Shown: positions 32,789-43,910 of the stretch, piece by piece | Layout of the letters: each line of letters opens with the position of its first letter | Position numbering within the stretch: position 1 is the first letter of the stretch | Source: Clostridia bacterium | Lineage (GTDB): Bacteria > Bacillota > Clostridia > Oscillospirales > CAG-272 | Direction of reading: 5' to 3' | NCBI GenBank assembly: GCA_017621655.1 | Contig: JAGASS010000035.1 | Coordinates: forward strand, 1 to 62,513 | Length of the DNA: 62,513 nt | The notes under the pieces: generated by a model | Databases searched by the model: none | What the model was told of the DNA's origin: nothing | Seen by the model: the letters and a program-made list of their open reading frames with translations, nothing else | Position numbers and translations under genes: made by a program

Positions 32789-32920
32789 TCGTAGGGCGGG
32801 GGCTTGCTCCCGCCGCATATAAACGATGCAACCCCGTTTTGGAACACGGACGCTTCGCGTCCTACACCTCATCCGACTTCGCTACGCTCAGCCACCTTCT
32901 CCCGCTGGAGAAGGTATAAC
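32789..32920. repeat. Dispersed palindromic repeat, copy C
   Basis: GTAGGGCGGGGGCTTGCTCC with CCGC begins this copy (32791); CACCTCATCCGACTTCGC and CACCTTCTCCCGCTGGAGAA follow. It fills most of the space between the NUDIX and rsmB genes. Confidence 0.8.
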
Positions 32921-32942
32921 AATGTGGCAAAAACACCTAAAC

Positions 32943-32970
32943 AAAAATGAAGGCATACGCCTTCATTTTT
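32943..32970 (-). terminator. Terminator overlapping the rsmB stop
   Basis: AAAAATGAAGGC pairs with GCCTTCATTTTT over ATAC. The rsmB stop codon sits in one arm. Confidence 0.88.
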
Positions 32971-34273
32971 ATTTCTTTATGAATTTTGCGACGAAGAAGC
33001 CGTCTGTGCCGTGCTCGTCGGGGAAGAAGGTCATCATCGGCTTGCCCTCGTACATTCCTTCGCCGCAGGGCGAAAACTCGGGGTGTTCGCTCAAAAATTT
33101 CTCTACGACCTCTTCGTTTTCACGTTTATTCAACGTACAGGTCGAATAAACGAGCGTTCCGCCGCTACGCAGGTACGATGCTCCGTTACAGAGGATCTTA
33201 TACTGTATTTCGGGCAGACGCGATATATCGTCGGGGGATTTATGGCGCAGGTCGGGCTTCTTTGCGATAACTCCGAGTCCCGAGCAAGGAACGTCACAGA
33301 GGACTCTGTCGGCGCTTCCAACAAGGTCTTCCTTTGGCTTCGTTCCGTTATGGACCTCGGCATTCAGGATACATATTCCGAGGCGTTCTGCGCCGCTGAC
33401 TACGAGCGAAAGCTTGCTTTCATGCAGGTCAAGCGAGGTCAGCTTACCCTCGTTTTTCATCTCAATTGCGATACCGAAGCTTTTGCCGCCGGGGCAAGAG
33501 CAGGTATCTATAACGGTTTCGCCCGGCTTTGCGCCCACTGCCTTTACGCAGAGCTGTGACGCCTCGTCCTGTATGAAGCAAAGCCCCTCTCCGAGTGCCT
33601 TAAGATCGGCTATCGGCACGTTTGAATTGAGGATCAATGCGCTATCGCATTTATCCGACGGCGAACAGTCGATGCCGTCCTTTTTAAGAGCTTCTATCAG
33701 CTCTTCGCGCGTATTTTTCAGCGTGTTTACGCGCAGAGTCATATACGGAGCCCGATTCATTCCGTCAAGCAGCTTCTCGGTCTTTTCGCTCCCGTAATTA
33801 TCGCGCCACATTGATATGAGCCATTCGGGGAGCGAATATTTGACGCTCAGATACTGATCGCTATCTTCCTTCGGCATCGGGATGTTTCCCTTTCCGCGGC
33901 TGATATTACGGAGAATTGCGTTGACAAACGACGCCGTTCCCTTATGGGTATGATACTTTGCAAGCTCGACGCTTTCGTTTACCGCCGCGCTGTCGGGCGT
34001 GCGGTCAAGGAAAAGTATCTGATACGCGCCGAGGCGGAGAATGTTCATAAGCTTCGGCTCGATCTTTTCTATCGGCTTTGACGAATAGACGCCGATCACG
34101 TAATCAAGCGTTATTCTTCTCTCGATCGTTCCGTAGACGAGCGTTGTAAAAAACGCGCGATCTTGACCTGTAAAGCCGTATTTTTTAATTGCGCTGTCAA
34201 GCTCGAGGTTTGAAAATTTATCGGTCTTGTCGCATCTTTCGAGCGACAGATACGCCGCTTCTCTGACCTTCAT
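32969..34273 (-). CDS. rsmB: 16S rRNA m5C967 methyltransferase
   Basis: The 434-residue enzyme has the N-terminal NusB-like domain (DRAFFTTLVYGTIERR, NAILRN), a SAM-binding motif (DTCSCPGGKSFG), DVPCSGLG with a motif IV cysteine, and STCTLNKRENE with the catalytic motif VI cysteine. It methylates C967 of 16S rRNA. It overlaps the yugP-like gene by one base. Confidence 0.96.
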   Translation of the reverse strand: MKVREAAYLSLERCDKTDKFSNLELDSAIKKYGFTGQDRAFFTTLVYGTIERRITLDYVIGVYSSKPIEKIEPKLMNILRLGAYQILFLDRTPDSAAVNESVELAKYHTHKGTASFVNAILRNISRGKGNIPMPKEDSDQYLSVKYSLPEWLISMWRDNYGSEKTEKLLDGMNRAPYMTLRVNTLKNTREELIEALKKDGIDCSPSDKCDSALILNSNVPIADLKALGEGLCFIQDEASQLCVKAVGAKPGETVIDTCSCPGGKSFGIAIEMKNEGKLTSLDLHESKLSLVVSGAERLGICILNAEVHNGTKPKEDLVGSADRVLCDVPCSGLGVIAKKPDLRHKSPDDISRLPEIQYKILCNGASYLRSGGTLVYSTCTLNKRENEEVVEKFLSEHPEFSPCGEGMYEGKPMMTFFPDEHGTDGFFVAKFIKK

Positions 34274-34962
34274 CAGTCTCGGCGCCGTCCGCCACTGACG
34301 ATAAGCAGCAGTCTAAGAAGCGATGCAAGTGCCACGAAAAGTGCGGCAAGGTATGTCATAGCCGCGGCGGAAAGCACCTTTTTCGTGCCTTTCAGCTCTT
34401 CGTCGTTCATATATCCGTATCCGCCGAGGGCTTTGACTGCTCTGCGGCTTGCGTTGAACTCCGTCGGGAGCGTAACGAGCTGGAATACGACTGTCAAGCT
34501 GAAAAGGATTATTCCTGCGTACGCAAGGTATTCATTTGCGAGCAGGATTCCGATAATGAAAAGCGGCATAGAAAGGTGCGAGCCAATATTTGTGATCGGC
34601 ACGATCGCAGTTCTGACCTTTATAGGTCCGTATCCAACTGCGTGCTGGATTGCGTGTCCTGCCTCGTGTGCGGCAACTCCGATAGCCGCGACCGACGTGC
34701 TTCCGTAAACGCTGTCGGAGAGGGCAATCGTATTCGTTCTAGGGTCATAGTGGTCGGTAAGCTCACCCGGAACTCTCGTGATCCCCACGTTAAAAAGTCC
34801 GTTTGAATCAAGGATCTTACGAACAGCCACCTCCGCCGTCATTCCCGAACGGCTATGCACTGTGCTGTATTTCTGATAGGTAGTTTTAACCTTTATCTGC
34901 GCCCACAGAGATACTATGAGCATCGGTACTACAAGTACGATATAAGGCCAATCGATCCACAT
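34273..34962 (-). CDS. Zinc metallopeptidase, YugP family
   Basis: The 229-residue membrane protein has an N-terminal helix (about 5-20), the HEAGH zinc site at 99-103 in GVAAHEAGHAIQHAVGY, and three further hydrophobic helices. Members of this family are membrane-embedded, in this case next to rsmB and fmt as in many Clostridia. Substrate is unknown. Confidence 0.92.
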   Translation of the reverse strand: MWIDWPYIVLVVPMLIVSLWAQIKVKTTYQKYSTVHSRSGMTAEVAVRKILDSNGLFNVGITRVPGELTDHYDPRTNTIALSDSVYGSTSVAAIGVAAHEAGHAIQHAVGYGPIKVRTAIVPITNIGSHLSMPLFIIGILLANEYLAYAGIILFSLTVVFQLVTLPTEFNASRRAVKALGGYGYMNDEELKGTKKVLSAAAMTYLAALFVALASLLRLLLIVSGGRRRD

Positions 34963-34965
34963 ATT

Positions 34966-35907
34966 TTACTCCTTTACCGGTATAAGACGTTCACCATCTT
35001 TTACAGGATTTCCTCTTAAATAATCGGTAGCTTTCATCTGCTTTTTGCCTGCGGGTAGCACCTCAAGTATTTCGAGAAGCATTTTATCTCCGCAGCTGAT
35101 ATAAAGCTTTTTACCGTCGGAGATAAGCGTTCCCTCTTCCTTATCGGTCTTTTTATCGGTGAGCGCGGTCTTGACGAGCTTGAGCATAGTCTCACCCCTC
35201 ATAGCGTATGCGTAGAGATACGGGCTTAGACCTCGAACGCGGTCGTGAAGCTCCTTTGCGGTCATGGTAAAGTCGATAAGGCAATCCTCTTTACCGACCT
35301 TCTGTGCATAGGTCGCGTCATCGTCGTTCTGCTTTTCGCGTGCGATATTTCCGCTTACGATATTCGGCAGAGTCGAGATAAGAAGCTCTGCGCCGCTAAC
35401 TGCCATTTTGGAAAAGAGCGTTTCGGCGTTATCGTTGATATCTATCGGGACGACCGATTTTACTATCATATCGCCTGTGTCAAGACCCTCGTCCATATAC
35501 ATTATCGTGTTTCCCGTCTCGGTCTCGCCGTTTATCAGGCATCTCTGAACGGGGGCGGCACCTCTGTACTTCGGCAGAAGCGAGCCGTGCACGTTTATAC
35601 AGCCGTATTTCGGATAGTCGATGACTGATTTCGGAAGGATCTTTCCGTATGCGGCGACGATTATGATGTCAGGATCCTTTTCTCTAAGAAACGCGTCAAA
35701 CTCCTCGTCGCGAAGGGTCTTCGGCTGATATACGGGCAGTCCTACGCTTTCGGCATAGACCTTTACCTCGGGCGGTGTCAGTATCATTTTTCTGCCCTTC
35801 GGCTTATCGGGCTGGGTTATTACCGTGATCTCGCCTGCCTCGTTCTCCACTAGTGCGCGGAGCGATGCGACTGCGAAATCGGGCGTTCCCATAAACATTA
35901 TTTTCAT
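34966..35907 (-). CDS. fmt: Methionyl-tRNA formyltransferase
   Basis: The 313-residue enzyme transfers formyl from 10-formyl-THF to Met-tRNA. The N-terminal domain has N106 and H108 in NVHGSLLPKYRGAAP, the formyl-transfer region, and the C-terminal domain binds tRNA. It lies 5 nt after def, a pair that starts and then trims new proteins. Confidence 0.97.
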   Translation of the reverse strand: MKIMFMGTPDFAVASLRALVENEAGEITVITQPDKPKGRKMILTPPEVKVYAESVGLPVYQPKTLRDEEFDAFLREKDPDIIIVAAYGKILPKSVIDYPKYGCINVHGSLLPKYRGAAPVQRCLINGETETGNTIMYMDEGLDTGDMIVKSVVPIDINDNAETLFSKMAVSGAELLISTLPNIVSGNIAREKQNDDDATYAQKVGKEDCLIDFTMTAKELHDRVRGLSPYLYAYAMRGETMLKLVKTALTDKKTDKEEGTLISDGKKLYISCGDKMLLEILEVLPAGKKQMKATDYLRGNPVKDGERLIPVKE

Positions 35908-35912
35908 ATAGA

Positions 35913-36392
35913 TTATTCCTCGTCGTCAAAATCGTCGGGAGAAAGCATTTTCGATGCTTTATCTGTATAGAGTATTCCGTCGAGGTGGTCAAGCTCGTGG
36001 CAGAAGCAGCGCGCCTTAAGCTCGCTTCCTGTCATCGTAAACCACTCGCCCTTACGGTTCTGCGCCTTGACTGTAACGGTCATTGGGCGGTCAACGATTC
36101 CCCATTCATCGGGAACGGAAAGACATCCCTCCATCCCCTCCTGGCGTTCTTCAGACACCTCGATTATCTCGGGGTTGATAAGCTCAATGAGGTCGCCGGG
36201 GTCGGTCTCTACCAGCACCACGCGGCGAAGAACGCCGACCTGAGGCGCGGCAAGTCCTGCGCCGTTTGCCTTATGAAGGGTGTCCTTCATATCGTCAAGC
36301 AGGCGGAGTATGCGAGGGGTTATTTCTTCAACGGGACGGCTCTTTTTGCGAAGAAGCTCGTCTTCTTTTGTTAGTATTTTAAGAATTGCCAT
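35913..36392 (-). CDS. def: Peptide deformylase
   Basis: The 159-residue metalloenzyme removes the formyl group from new peptides. All three motifs are present: GLAAPQVG (46-53), EGCLSVP with C90, and HELDHLDG with H132, E133 and H136. It opens the def-fmt-yugP-rsmB run. Its C-terminus is acidic. Confidence 0.97.
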   Translation of the reverse strand: MAILKILTKEDELLRKKSRPVEEITPRILRLLDDMKDTLHKANGAGLAAPQVGVLRRVVLVETDPGDLIELINPEIIEVSEERQEGMEGCLSVPDEWGIVDRPMTVTVKAQNRKGEWFTMTGSELKARCFCHELDHLDGILYTDKASKMLSPDDFDDEE

Positions 36393-36448
36393 TTTTATGT
36401 CCTCTTTTTATGATCATTGTTATTGTAACGCCGAAGCGCTTCGCCACG

Positions 36449-36600
36449 TAATTTGTAGGGGCGAGCATTGCTCGCCCGCAAAATGCGCGGAAGTCCTACG
36501 GGCGACCAATGGTCGCCCCTACGAGAAAGGTTAAACGCTTCGCCACGCTTTTGTAGGGACAGGCGTCCTCGACTGTCCGCGCAAAAACGGTGTTACCTCG
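36449..36600. repeat. Dispersed palindromic repeat, copy D
   Basis: Two palindromic units: GTAGGGGCGAGCATTGCTCG and its mirrored form CGACCAATGGTCGCCCCTAC (22 of 24 bases match across the full arms), then a TTTGTAGGGACAGGCGTCC unit ending GCGCAAAAACGGTGTTAC, shared with copy B. It fills the def-priA gap and is non-coding. Confidence 0.85.
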
Positions 36601-36615
36601 TTTGGGTCACATCTA

Positions 36616-39078
36616 TTACAAATTCGTCGGGTTTACGTCAGCCGAAATTGCGATTCGCTTGCCGAGCGTTTTGCTTATTTCCGAATACGCTTCAGACATA
36701 AGCTTTCTTGCCGTAGCGTTGAGCTTTGTCTTGACTACGACTCTCATTCTGTATACGCCGTTTATTTTATATATCGGCGCTTCCATCGGTCCGAAAACTA
36801 CCGAGGCAACGTCGGGATATTTTTCGCTCTTGAGCTTTTTGAACATTTCGGCAAACTGCGTTGCCCCCGTTACAAGCTCATGCTCGGACGCCGAGCCGAA
36901 AGTAAACAGCACCATATCGCAGTATGGCGGAAATACGAGCGAGGATCGGAGCGCGATCTCGTTTTCATACATTTTCTCATAGTCCTGATCCGCTGAGATA
37001 CGCAGTATCGGATGCTCGGGGTTCGACGTTTGCACCATTGCACAACCCTTACGGTCCGAGCGTCCTGCGCGGCCTATTACCTGCGTGAGCAGTGAGAAGG
37101 TGCGTTCGTTTGCCTTATAGTCGTTTAAGTAGAGCGACGAATCGGCGTTTATTACTCCGACGAGGGTAACGTTCGGGAAATCGTGTCCCTTCGTTACCAT
37201 CTGCGTGCCGATCAGTATATCGCTCTCGCCGTCTCTGAATGCGCCGAGCAGGTTTTCGTATGAGAATTTCGTCGAGGTCGTATCTGCGTCCATACGCGTG
37301 ATCCGTGCCGACGGAAACAGCTTATTCAGCTCCTCCTCGACCATCTGCGTGCCGTAGCCGACGTGCCGCATTACCTCGTTTCCGCATTGCGGACATTTGC
37401 TCGGCGCAAACTCCTTGCTTCCGCAGTAGTGGCAGTAGAGGTAACCTCTTCCGTACGTCGTCGTATGGTAGGTATACGATACACTGCAATGCTCGCAGGT
37501 CAGGACGTGACCGCAAAGCGGGCAGGAAAGGAACCTGTTATACCCTCTCTGATTTATGAAGAGTATCGCCTGCTCTTTTTTGCTCAGCACTTCGGATAGG
37601 CGCTGACGAAGCTCACTGCCGATAGGAGAAGTATATCCGTTTCTTGCGTCCTTACGCATATCGGTTATCACCGTTTCGGGAAGAACGCTTTTTCCGTATC
37701 TTTCGGGGAGAGTAACGAGGGTGTATTTGCCCTCTTTTGCCTTAAGGTAGCTTTCAAGCGACGGCGTCGCGCTGGAGAGAAGCATTACCGCCTTTTGCTT
37801 TGCACAGCGGTAGCGCGCTATATCTCTTGCGTGATACTTCGGATCCATATCCGATTTATAGGTATGCTCGTGCTCCTCGTCGATAACGATGAGTCCAAGG
37901 TTTTTGAAGGGTGCAAATATTGCCGATCTCGTTCCTATGCAGACGTCTGCCTCGCCCTGCGAGATCTTTCGCCACGCGTCGTATCTTTCGCCCTTGGACA
38001 GTCCCGAATGTATAACGACGGTCCTGTCGCCGTAATGAGCGCGGAAGATCGCGACGGTCTGGGGAGTCAGCGCTATTTCGGGGACGAGGAGTATTACCGA
38101 TTTACCCTTGCTTATAACGTGGTCCATTACCGAGCGTATAACACCCGTTTTTCCGCTTCCCGTTACTCCGTAAAGAAGCGCCGCCTTCGGCTCGCCGCTA
38201 TCGGTGAGCGAGGTTATCTTGTCTCTTGCCTCTGTCTGACTTTCCGACAGGTTATAGACCTTATCGGGGGGAAGCTTTTTTCCTCTGTACGGATCGCGGA
38301 AGACGTCAAAGGACGATATATTAATTATTCCCTTTGCTTCAAGGGGCTTGAGAATTGCTCTGTTTATTTCGTATCGGTCGCGAAGCTCGTTCATATTACA
38401 GCTGCCGCTTACCGATATTGCCGAAAGCGCTTCCTTCTGCTTGCTTCCGCGTACGAGCGAAAGAAGCTTATCAAGCTCCATTTCGGCGTATTCGTCACTT
38501 ATTGAAACGGTTTCGGAAATTACGCCCTTACTGTCGGAAAATTCCGCCTCGACTTCTATCATTCCGCTTTTTTTCAGGCGCAGAAGGATCGACGATGCAT
38601 TTTCTCCGCAGTCCTTGACCACGGTCTCCTCACTCACTCGCGTTCGCGCCTCGATATAGCGAAGCACTGCCGCGCTCGATGGCGGGAGCGTATCGACCTC
38701 TACTTTTCCCTTTTCCGTTACGGTATAATATTCCTTAACCTTAGTGAGCGCGTTTGACGGCAGTATCGCCTTTACTGCGTCGCCCACAGTACACAAAAAA
38801 TGCTCCTTCATATACATACAAAGACCGAGCATTTCGCTGTCAAGCGTGATACTTTGACATACGGGGGCAATGATCGGCTTTAGCGACGTATAATCGGAAG
38901 CATCCGACAGCCCGCCAATCAAAGCGAGCTGTTTCTTGTTCCCGCCTCCGAACGGGACGGCGACGAAAGAGCCGACCGTAAGGACGGAACGAAGTTCCTC
39001 GGGAACGTAATAATCGTATAGCTTATCAATGTGATACGGCGCGTCAAGCAGATATACCCGAGCAACCGAATTATTCAC
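36616..39078 (-). CDS. priA: Primosomal protein N' (replication restart helicase)
   Basis: This 820-residue superfamily 2 helicase has an N-terminal DNA-binding region, a Walker A (GVTGSGKT, 304-311), DEEH at 400-403, a cysteine-rich zinc insertion around CPLCGHVLTCEHC and CHYCGSKEFAPSKCPQCG, and C-terminal helicase motifs (TQMVTKGHDFPNV, QVIGRAGR). It reloads the replisome at stalled forks. It is followed by rpoZ and gmk on the same strand upstream, as in many Clostridia. Confidence 0.97.
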   Translation of the reverse strand: MNNSVARVYLLDAPYHIDKLYDYYVPEELRSVLTVGSFVAVPFGGGNKKQLALIGGLSDASDYTSLKPIIAPVCQSITLDSEMLGLCMYMKEHFLCTVGDAVKAILPSNALTKVKEYYTVTEKGKVEVDTLPPSSAAVLRYIEARTRVSEETVVKDCGENASSILLRLKKSGMIEVEAEFSDSKGVISETVSISDEYAEMELDKLLSLVRGSKQKEALSAISVSGSCNMNELRDRYEINRAILKPLEAKGIINISSFDVFRDPYRGKKLPPDKVYNLSESQTEARDKITSLTDSGEPKAALLYGVTGSGKTGVIRSVMDHVISKGKSVILLVPEIALTPQTVAIFRAHYGDRTVVIHSGLSKGERYDAWRKISQGEADVCIGTRSAIFAPFKNLGLIVIDEEHEHTYKSDMDPKYHARDIARYRCAKQKAVMLLSSATPSLESYLKAKEGKYTLVTLPERYGKSVLPETVITDMRKDARNGYTSPIGSELRQRLSEVLSKKEQAILFINQRGYNRFLSCPLCGHVLTCEHCSVSYTYHTTTYGRGYLYCHYCGSKEFAPSKCPQCGNEVMRHVGYGTQMVEEELNKLFPSARITRMDADTTSTKFSYENLLGAFRDGESDILIGTQMVTKGHDFPNVTLVGVINADSSLYLNDYKANERTFSLLTQVIGRAGRSDRKGCAMVQTSNPEHPILRISADQDYEKMYENEIALRSSLVFPPYCDMVLFTFGSASEHELVTGATQFAEMFKKLKSEKYPDVASVVFGPMEAPIYKINGVYRMRVVVKTKLNATARKLMSEAYSEISKTLGKRIAISADVNPTNL

Positions 39079-39107
39079 TGTTTTTCTCCTTGATGCAGAG
39101 CTTAATA

Positions 39108-39386
39108 TTACTGAAGAGAAGAATCGTCGATGATGTATTCGCCGTTTGAGAGGCGGTTGATACCGATTCTGACTGCCTTCTCATCGCGGTAATCCTTCTT
39201 GATGAGAGCGGAGAGGGACTTATCGGTCTCCTTGTTTGCGAGCATTCTTTCTGCTTCTTCTCTCTGTGCCACGTACTCGTCTGTTACCTTTCTTGCGCAC
39301 TTTGCAACTGCGATAACGAGAGTATAACGGTTATACTTATTATTCTGAGTAAGAGAGTCGAGAGAGGGGGTTATCATGTTATTCAT
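39108..39386 (-). CDS. rpoZ: RNA polymerase omega subunit
   Basis: The 92-residue protein carries the omega signature TPSLDSLTQNNKYNRYTLVI and ARKVTDEY. It helps assemble RNA polymerase. AAAGGAT lies about 9 nt before the ATG. It lies between gmk and priA. Confidence 0.95.
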   Translation of the reverse strand: MNNMITPSLDSLTQNNKYNRYTLVIAVAKCARKVTDEYVAQREEAERMLANKETDKSLSALIKKDYRDEKAVRIGINRLSNGEYIIDDSSLQ

Positions 39387-39399
39387 AGTCGTTTATCCT

Positions 39400-40029
39400 T
39401 TACTTGTTTTCAAAAAATATCTTCTCAATTGCGCCTTCGCTTCGGCTGACCTTATGCTGTTCGCCGATAACGATGTCGTATATTGCCTGCGCCGCTTCGT
39501 CTGCCTTGCCGTCCTCGTTTACTACGACGTAGTCGTAATCCTTGACGAGCGTAAACTCTTCAAGGGCGCGCTTCATTCGTCTTTCGATGTCCTCGGGGGT
39601 GTTCGTTCCGCGGTTTACGAGTCGGTTTTTGAGCGTATCGTAATCGGGCGGAAGAATAAATACCGCTACGCTGTCGGGAAAGAGGCGCTTGACGTTCATT
39701 GCGCCGTCTGTCTCGATCTCGAGTATGAGGTTCTTGCCCTCCTCAAGCTTGCGAAGCTCGCTTTTCAGCGTTCCGTAATAGTTTCCGCAGTACTCGGTGT
39801 ATTCTATAACACCGTCGTTTCTTATCTGCTCTTCAAACTGCTCTCTTGTCAGGAAGTGATATTCCCTGCCGTCAATTTCGCCGGGACGCGGTGCGCGCGT
39901 CGTTGCCGAAACAGAGAAAGCAAAGTTCGGATAGTCGCGAAGAAGCATTCCGTTTACCGTTCCCTTGCCCGTTCCTGCCGCGCCTGAGACGATAAGCAGT
40001 ATTCCTTTTGGTGTTTTTAGTGTCGTCAT
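39400..40029 (-). CDS. gmk: Guanylate kinase
   Basis: The 209-residue enzyme phosphorylates GMP to GDP. SGAAGTGKGTV near residues 13-23 is the P-loop, and SATTRAPRPGEIDGREYHF the GMP-binding region. It lies in the remA-gmk-rpoZ-priA order common in Clostridia and Bacilli. Confidence 0.97.
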   Translation of the reverse strand: MTTLKTPKGILLIVSGAAGTGKGTVNGMLLRDYPNFAFSVSATTRAPRPGEIDGREYHFLTREQFEEQIRNDGVIEYTEYCGNYYGTLKSELRKLEEGKNLILEIETDGAMNVKRLFPDSVAVFILPPDYDTLKNRLVNRGTNTPEDIERRMKRALEEFTLVKDYDYVVVNEDGKADEAAQAIYDIVIGEQHKVSRSEGAIEKIFFENK

Positions 40030-40042
40030 CTCTATGCCACCC

Positions 40043-40303
40043 TTATTCGTCGTCGCCCTCGTCGGTGCTTTCGCCGTTGAGACGGTTACAGATCGTTTCT
40101 GCCTGAATTGCCGAGAGGATAACGTGGTCGGAATCGGTAATGATGACCGATCTTGTACGTCTGCCGCAGGTCGCGTCGATGATTCTTCCTTCGTCGCGCG
40201 CGTCCTGTATCAAGCGCTTCATAGGCGCGGAATCGGGGCTGACAAGAGACACAACTCTGCTGGCGGAAACCATATTTCCGAAGCCAATACTGATAAATCT
40301 CAT
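40043..40303 (-). CDS. remA: RemA/DUF370 family DNA-binding protein
   Basis: The 86-residue protein has the RemA sequence [19 protein letters not shown] and [18 protein letters not shown]. In Bacillus, RemA activates matrix genes and osmoprotection; role here is inferred. The acidic tail is usual. It is 13 nt from gmk and 12 nt after yicC. Confidence 0.95.
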   Translation of the reverse strand: MRFISIGFGNMVSASRVVSLVSPDSAPMKRLIQDARDEGRIIDATCGRRTRSVIITDSDHVILSAIQAETICNRLNGESTDEGDDE

Positions 40304-40315
40304 ACCGTTTTCCTC

Positions 40316-41203
40316 TTATTCAAGATTCTGTATCTGTTCCCTGATCTTTTCAAGCTCGCACTTTGCGTCGACAACGAGCGCGGTTATCGCGCTATCATTA
40401 CACTTTGAGCCGGTCGTGTTAACTTCTCTGTTCATTTCCTGAAGCAGGAAGTCAAGGCGGCGTCCGACGGGTCCGTCACTGTTCATCGCTTCGTCAAACG
40501 CGACGAAGTGACTGCCGAGGCGCACAAGCTCCTCGTCGACTGCGACCTTGTCCGCGAATATCGCGCACTCGGTAAGGATCCTCTGCGAGTCGAAATCGAA
40601 GTTCATTTCGGATATATGCTGGCGCAGACGGCTCTCAAGGCGGTCACGGTAGCTTTCTACCTGCGTCTTAGACAGCTCTGCGATCTTATTTGCCATCGCT
40701 ACGAGATTTTCCTTTTTCGCGAGCAGGTCGGCGCGGAGATTTGCGCCCTCGCGCTCTCTTGCCGCGTTGAAGGCAGCAAGCGCCGCTTCAAGAGTCGGAA
40801 GAAACTCGTTCCAATCGCGTTCCTCGTCCTCCTCGGGCTTTTTGATAAGGAAAATGTCGCGGTTTGCGGCAACGCTCATAGTCGATATATCGTCGCTGAG
40901 CGAGAACTCGTCACGAAGCTTTTTGAGCGCCGCTATATAGCCCTCGGCGTAAGCGGTATCAAGCTCTACTGTCGTGCCTACGCTTTCCGTCACCTCGACG
41001 AATACGTTTACCTCGACCTTACCTCTTGTGATTCCGCTTTCCTTTATATACGATATTATTTTTTCCTCGAAGAAGCCGTAGGCGCGCGGAAGCTTAACGT
41101 AGGTGTCAAGATAACGGTTATTTACCGATTTTATCTCGCATACGTAGTTTTTTCCCTCTCCCGTACCTGTAGCTCTTCCGAATGCGGTCATGCTTTTTAT
41201 CAT
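40316..41203 (-). CDS. YicC-family endoribonuclease
   Basis: The 295-residue protein begins MIKSMTAFGRATG and ends KCELEKIREQIQNLE, both hallmarks of YicC/YloC. The family is linked to RNA degradation. The start at 41203 is chosen because the motif begins there; a longer frame from 41278 has no such similarity. No strong site is seen upstream. Confidence 0.94.
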   Translation of the reverse strand: MIKSMTAFGRATGTGEGKNYVCEIKSVNNRYLDTYVKLPRAYGFFEEKIISYIKESGITRGKVEVNVFVEVTESVGTTVELDTAYAEGYIAALKKLRDEFSLSDDISTMSVAANRDIFLIKKPEEDEERDWNEFLPTLEAALAAFNAAREREGANLRADLLAKKENLVAMANKIAELSKTQVESYRDRLESRLRQHISEMNFDFDSQRILTECAIFADKVAVDEELVRLGSHFVAFDEAMNSDGPVGRRLDFLLQEMNREVNTTGSKCNDSAITALVVDAKCELEKIREQIQNLE

Positions 41204-41293
41204 CGTTTTCACACTTTCGTAAGAGAAAAGTATATATACGTTTATTGTACTATTTTTTAACGCTTTTGTCAATGACAAAAGCGTTAAAATCGG

Positions 41294-41830
41294 TTATTTC
41301 TTAAAATACTTCTCGATTCGGAATTTCTTTCTTAGACCGAGCAGATAATAGGTTATGAGCTTAGTCATTGCTATATCGTACATGAAGAACGCGACGTTGC
41401 CGATCACGAACAGCATGAGCGTCAGCCCCTCTTCATCGATTCCGAAGAGATACTTTGCGCCGAGGGTCGTACCTAAAAGCACTGCGTTAAAGTACACCGC
41501 CTTAAGCACCCACGACAGTACGACGGGAAGCTTCTCAAAAAGTCGCTTCAGCATCGGGTATATTCCGCCGAACACTATATAGAGCAGTGCGGAAAGCTTG
41601 TCGGGCAAGAGAAGAATCGATAGCATCGAGGTCGTGATATATATCAGATAATGATACGGCTTGCCCATTTCGATTATCGCGAAGAAGACGAATATTGATG
41701 CTATAGCGACCATAGTAAGATCGAGCACCGATATTACCGCACCGAGAAGCATCACGACGATTCCGAGCGCCGAAAGCACCGCCGATACGGCGAGCATTCG
41801 CGTACGGGTCTTCAAATGATTCTTCTTCAT
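41294..41830 (-). CDS. Hypothetical multi-pass membrane protein
   Basis: The 178-residue protein has about five hydrophobic segments and a basic N-terminus (MKKNHLKTRTR). It has some look of ECF transporter S components, and no catalytic motif. It lies 1 nt after the DnaJ gene, so it is likely in the same operon. Function is unknown. Confidence 0.75.
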   Translation of the reverse strand: MKKNHLKTRTRMLAVSAVLSALGIVVMLLGAVISVLDLTMVAIASIFVFFAIIEMGKPYHYLIYITTSMLSILLLPDKLSALLYIVFGGIYPMLKRLFEKLPVVLSWVLKAVYFNAVLLGTTLGAKYLFGIDEEGLTLMLFVIGNVAFFMYDIAMTKLITYYLLGLRKKFRIEKYFKK

Positions 41831-41831
41831 A

Positions 41832-43282
<1,451 letters not shown>

Positions 43283-43387
43283 TTCGCCTCCGACAGTAGT
43301 ATAATATAATATTATAACTCTTTATGAGCAAAAAGTCTATAAAACATATTTATTTATTACAAAATGGTAACATATTATTAATAAATA

Positions 43388-43409
43388 AAAAAGCCCTGAC
43401 GGGCTTTTT
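43388..43409 (-). terminator. Terminator at the DUF6514-like gene end
   Basis: AAAAAGCCC pairs with GGGCTTTTT over TGAC and overlaps the stop codon. Confidence 0.85.
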
Positions 43410-43662
43410 AGGACAATATTTCCTCTATCACGTCGAACGCCGAGGTCGGCGTCACCTTTCCGCGAACGAGCATCTCGAATATTTCCCTTGCACGCTCGGG
43501 AATCGACGTGACGTCAGGCAAGAAGGCGCTATCCTCTCCGCACCGACATTCTATAGAAAACGACGGGCGGTTTTCCACCGTATCCTCATAAAGAAAATAC
43601 CTTATGACGATGCCGTCCTCCTCTGCTACGTTTACCATTACAAGCTCTGCCGTTTTCTCCAT
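43408..43662 (-). CDS. DUF6514-like small protein
   Basis: The 84-residue protein is beta-rich with ERAREIFEMLVRGKVTPTSAFDVIEEIL at its end, a pattern I associate with DUF6514. Function is unknown. The 230 bp beyond, to the antiporter, is AT-rich with no recognised gene. It is single, with its own terminator. Confidence 0.75.
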   Translation of the reverse strand: MEKTAELVMVNVAEEDGIVIRYFLYEDTVENRPSFSIECRCGEDSAFLPDVTSIPERAREIFEMLVRGKVTPTSAFDVIEEILS

Positions 43663-43880
43663 TTTTTCGCCCTCCGTCCTTCGTTAAGCCAAGTATAGCA
43701 TTATGAAGCGGACTTGTAAACGGTTTTAGCTTTGTAATCGAAGTCGGTTTTTTGATATAAAGCGGCATTTCTCATTGTATTTCTTGATTTTTCATCGAAT
43801 ATTACCGTGAATATTCAGCTTTTATAGGTACTATGAATACAAATTGCGATTTTTTTATAATTATGCGTATTATGTGAATA

Positions 43881-43910
43881 AAAAAACTGCCGTTAAACGG
43901 CAGTTTTTTC
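43881..43910 (-). terminator. Terminator overlapping the antiporter stop
   Basis: AAAAAACTGCCGT pairs with ACGGCAGTTTTTT. The TAA stop of the antiporter lies in the loop, so the last codons are part of the stem. Confidence 0.92.

Noticed and set aside
43663..43892. Possible gene or RNA in the spacer before the antiporter
   Set aside because: No open frame, hairpin with T-run or tRNA-like fold was recognised.
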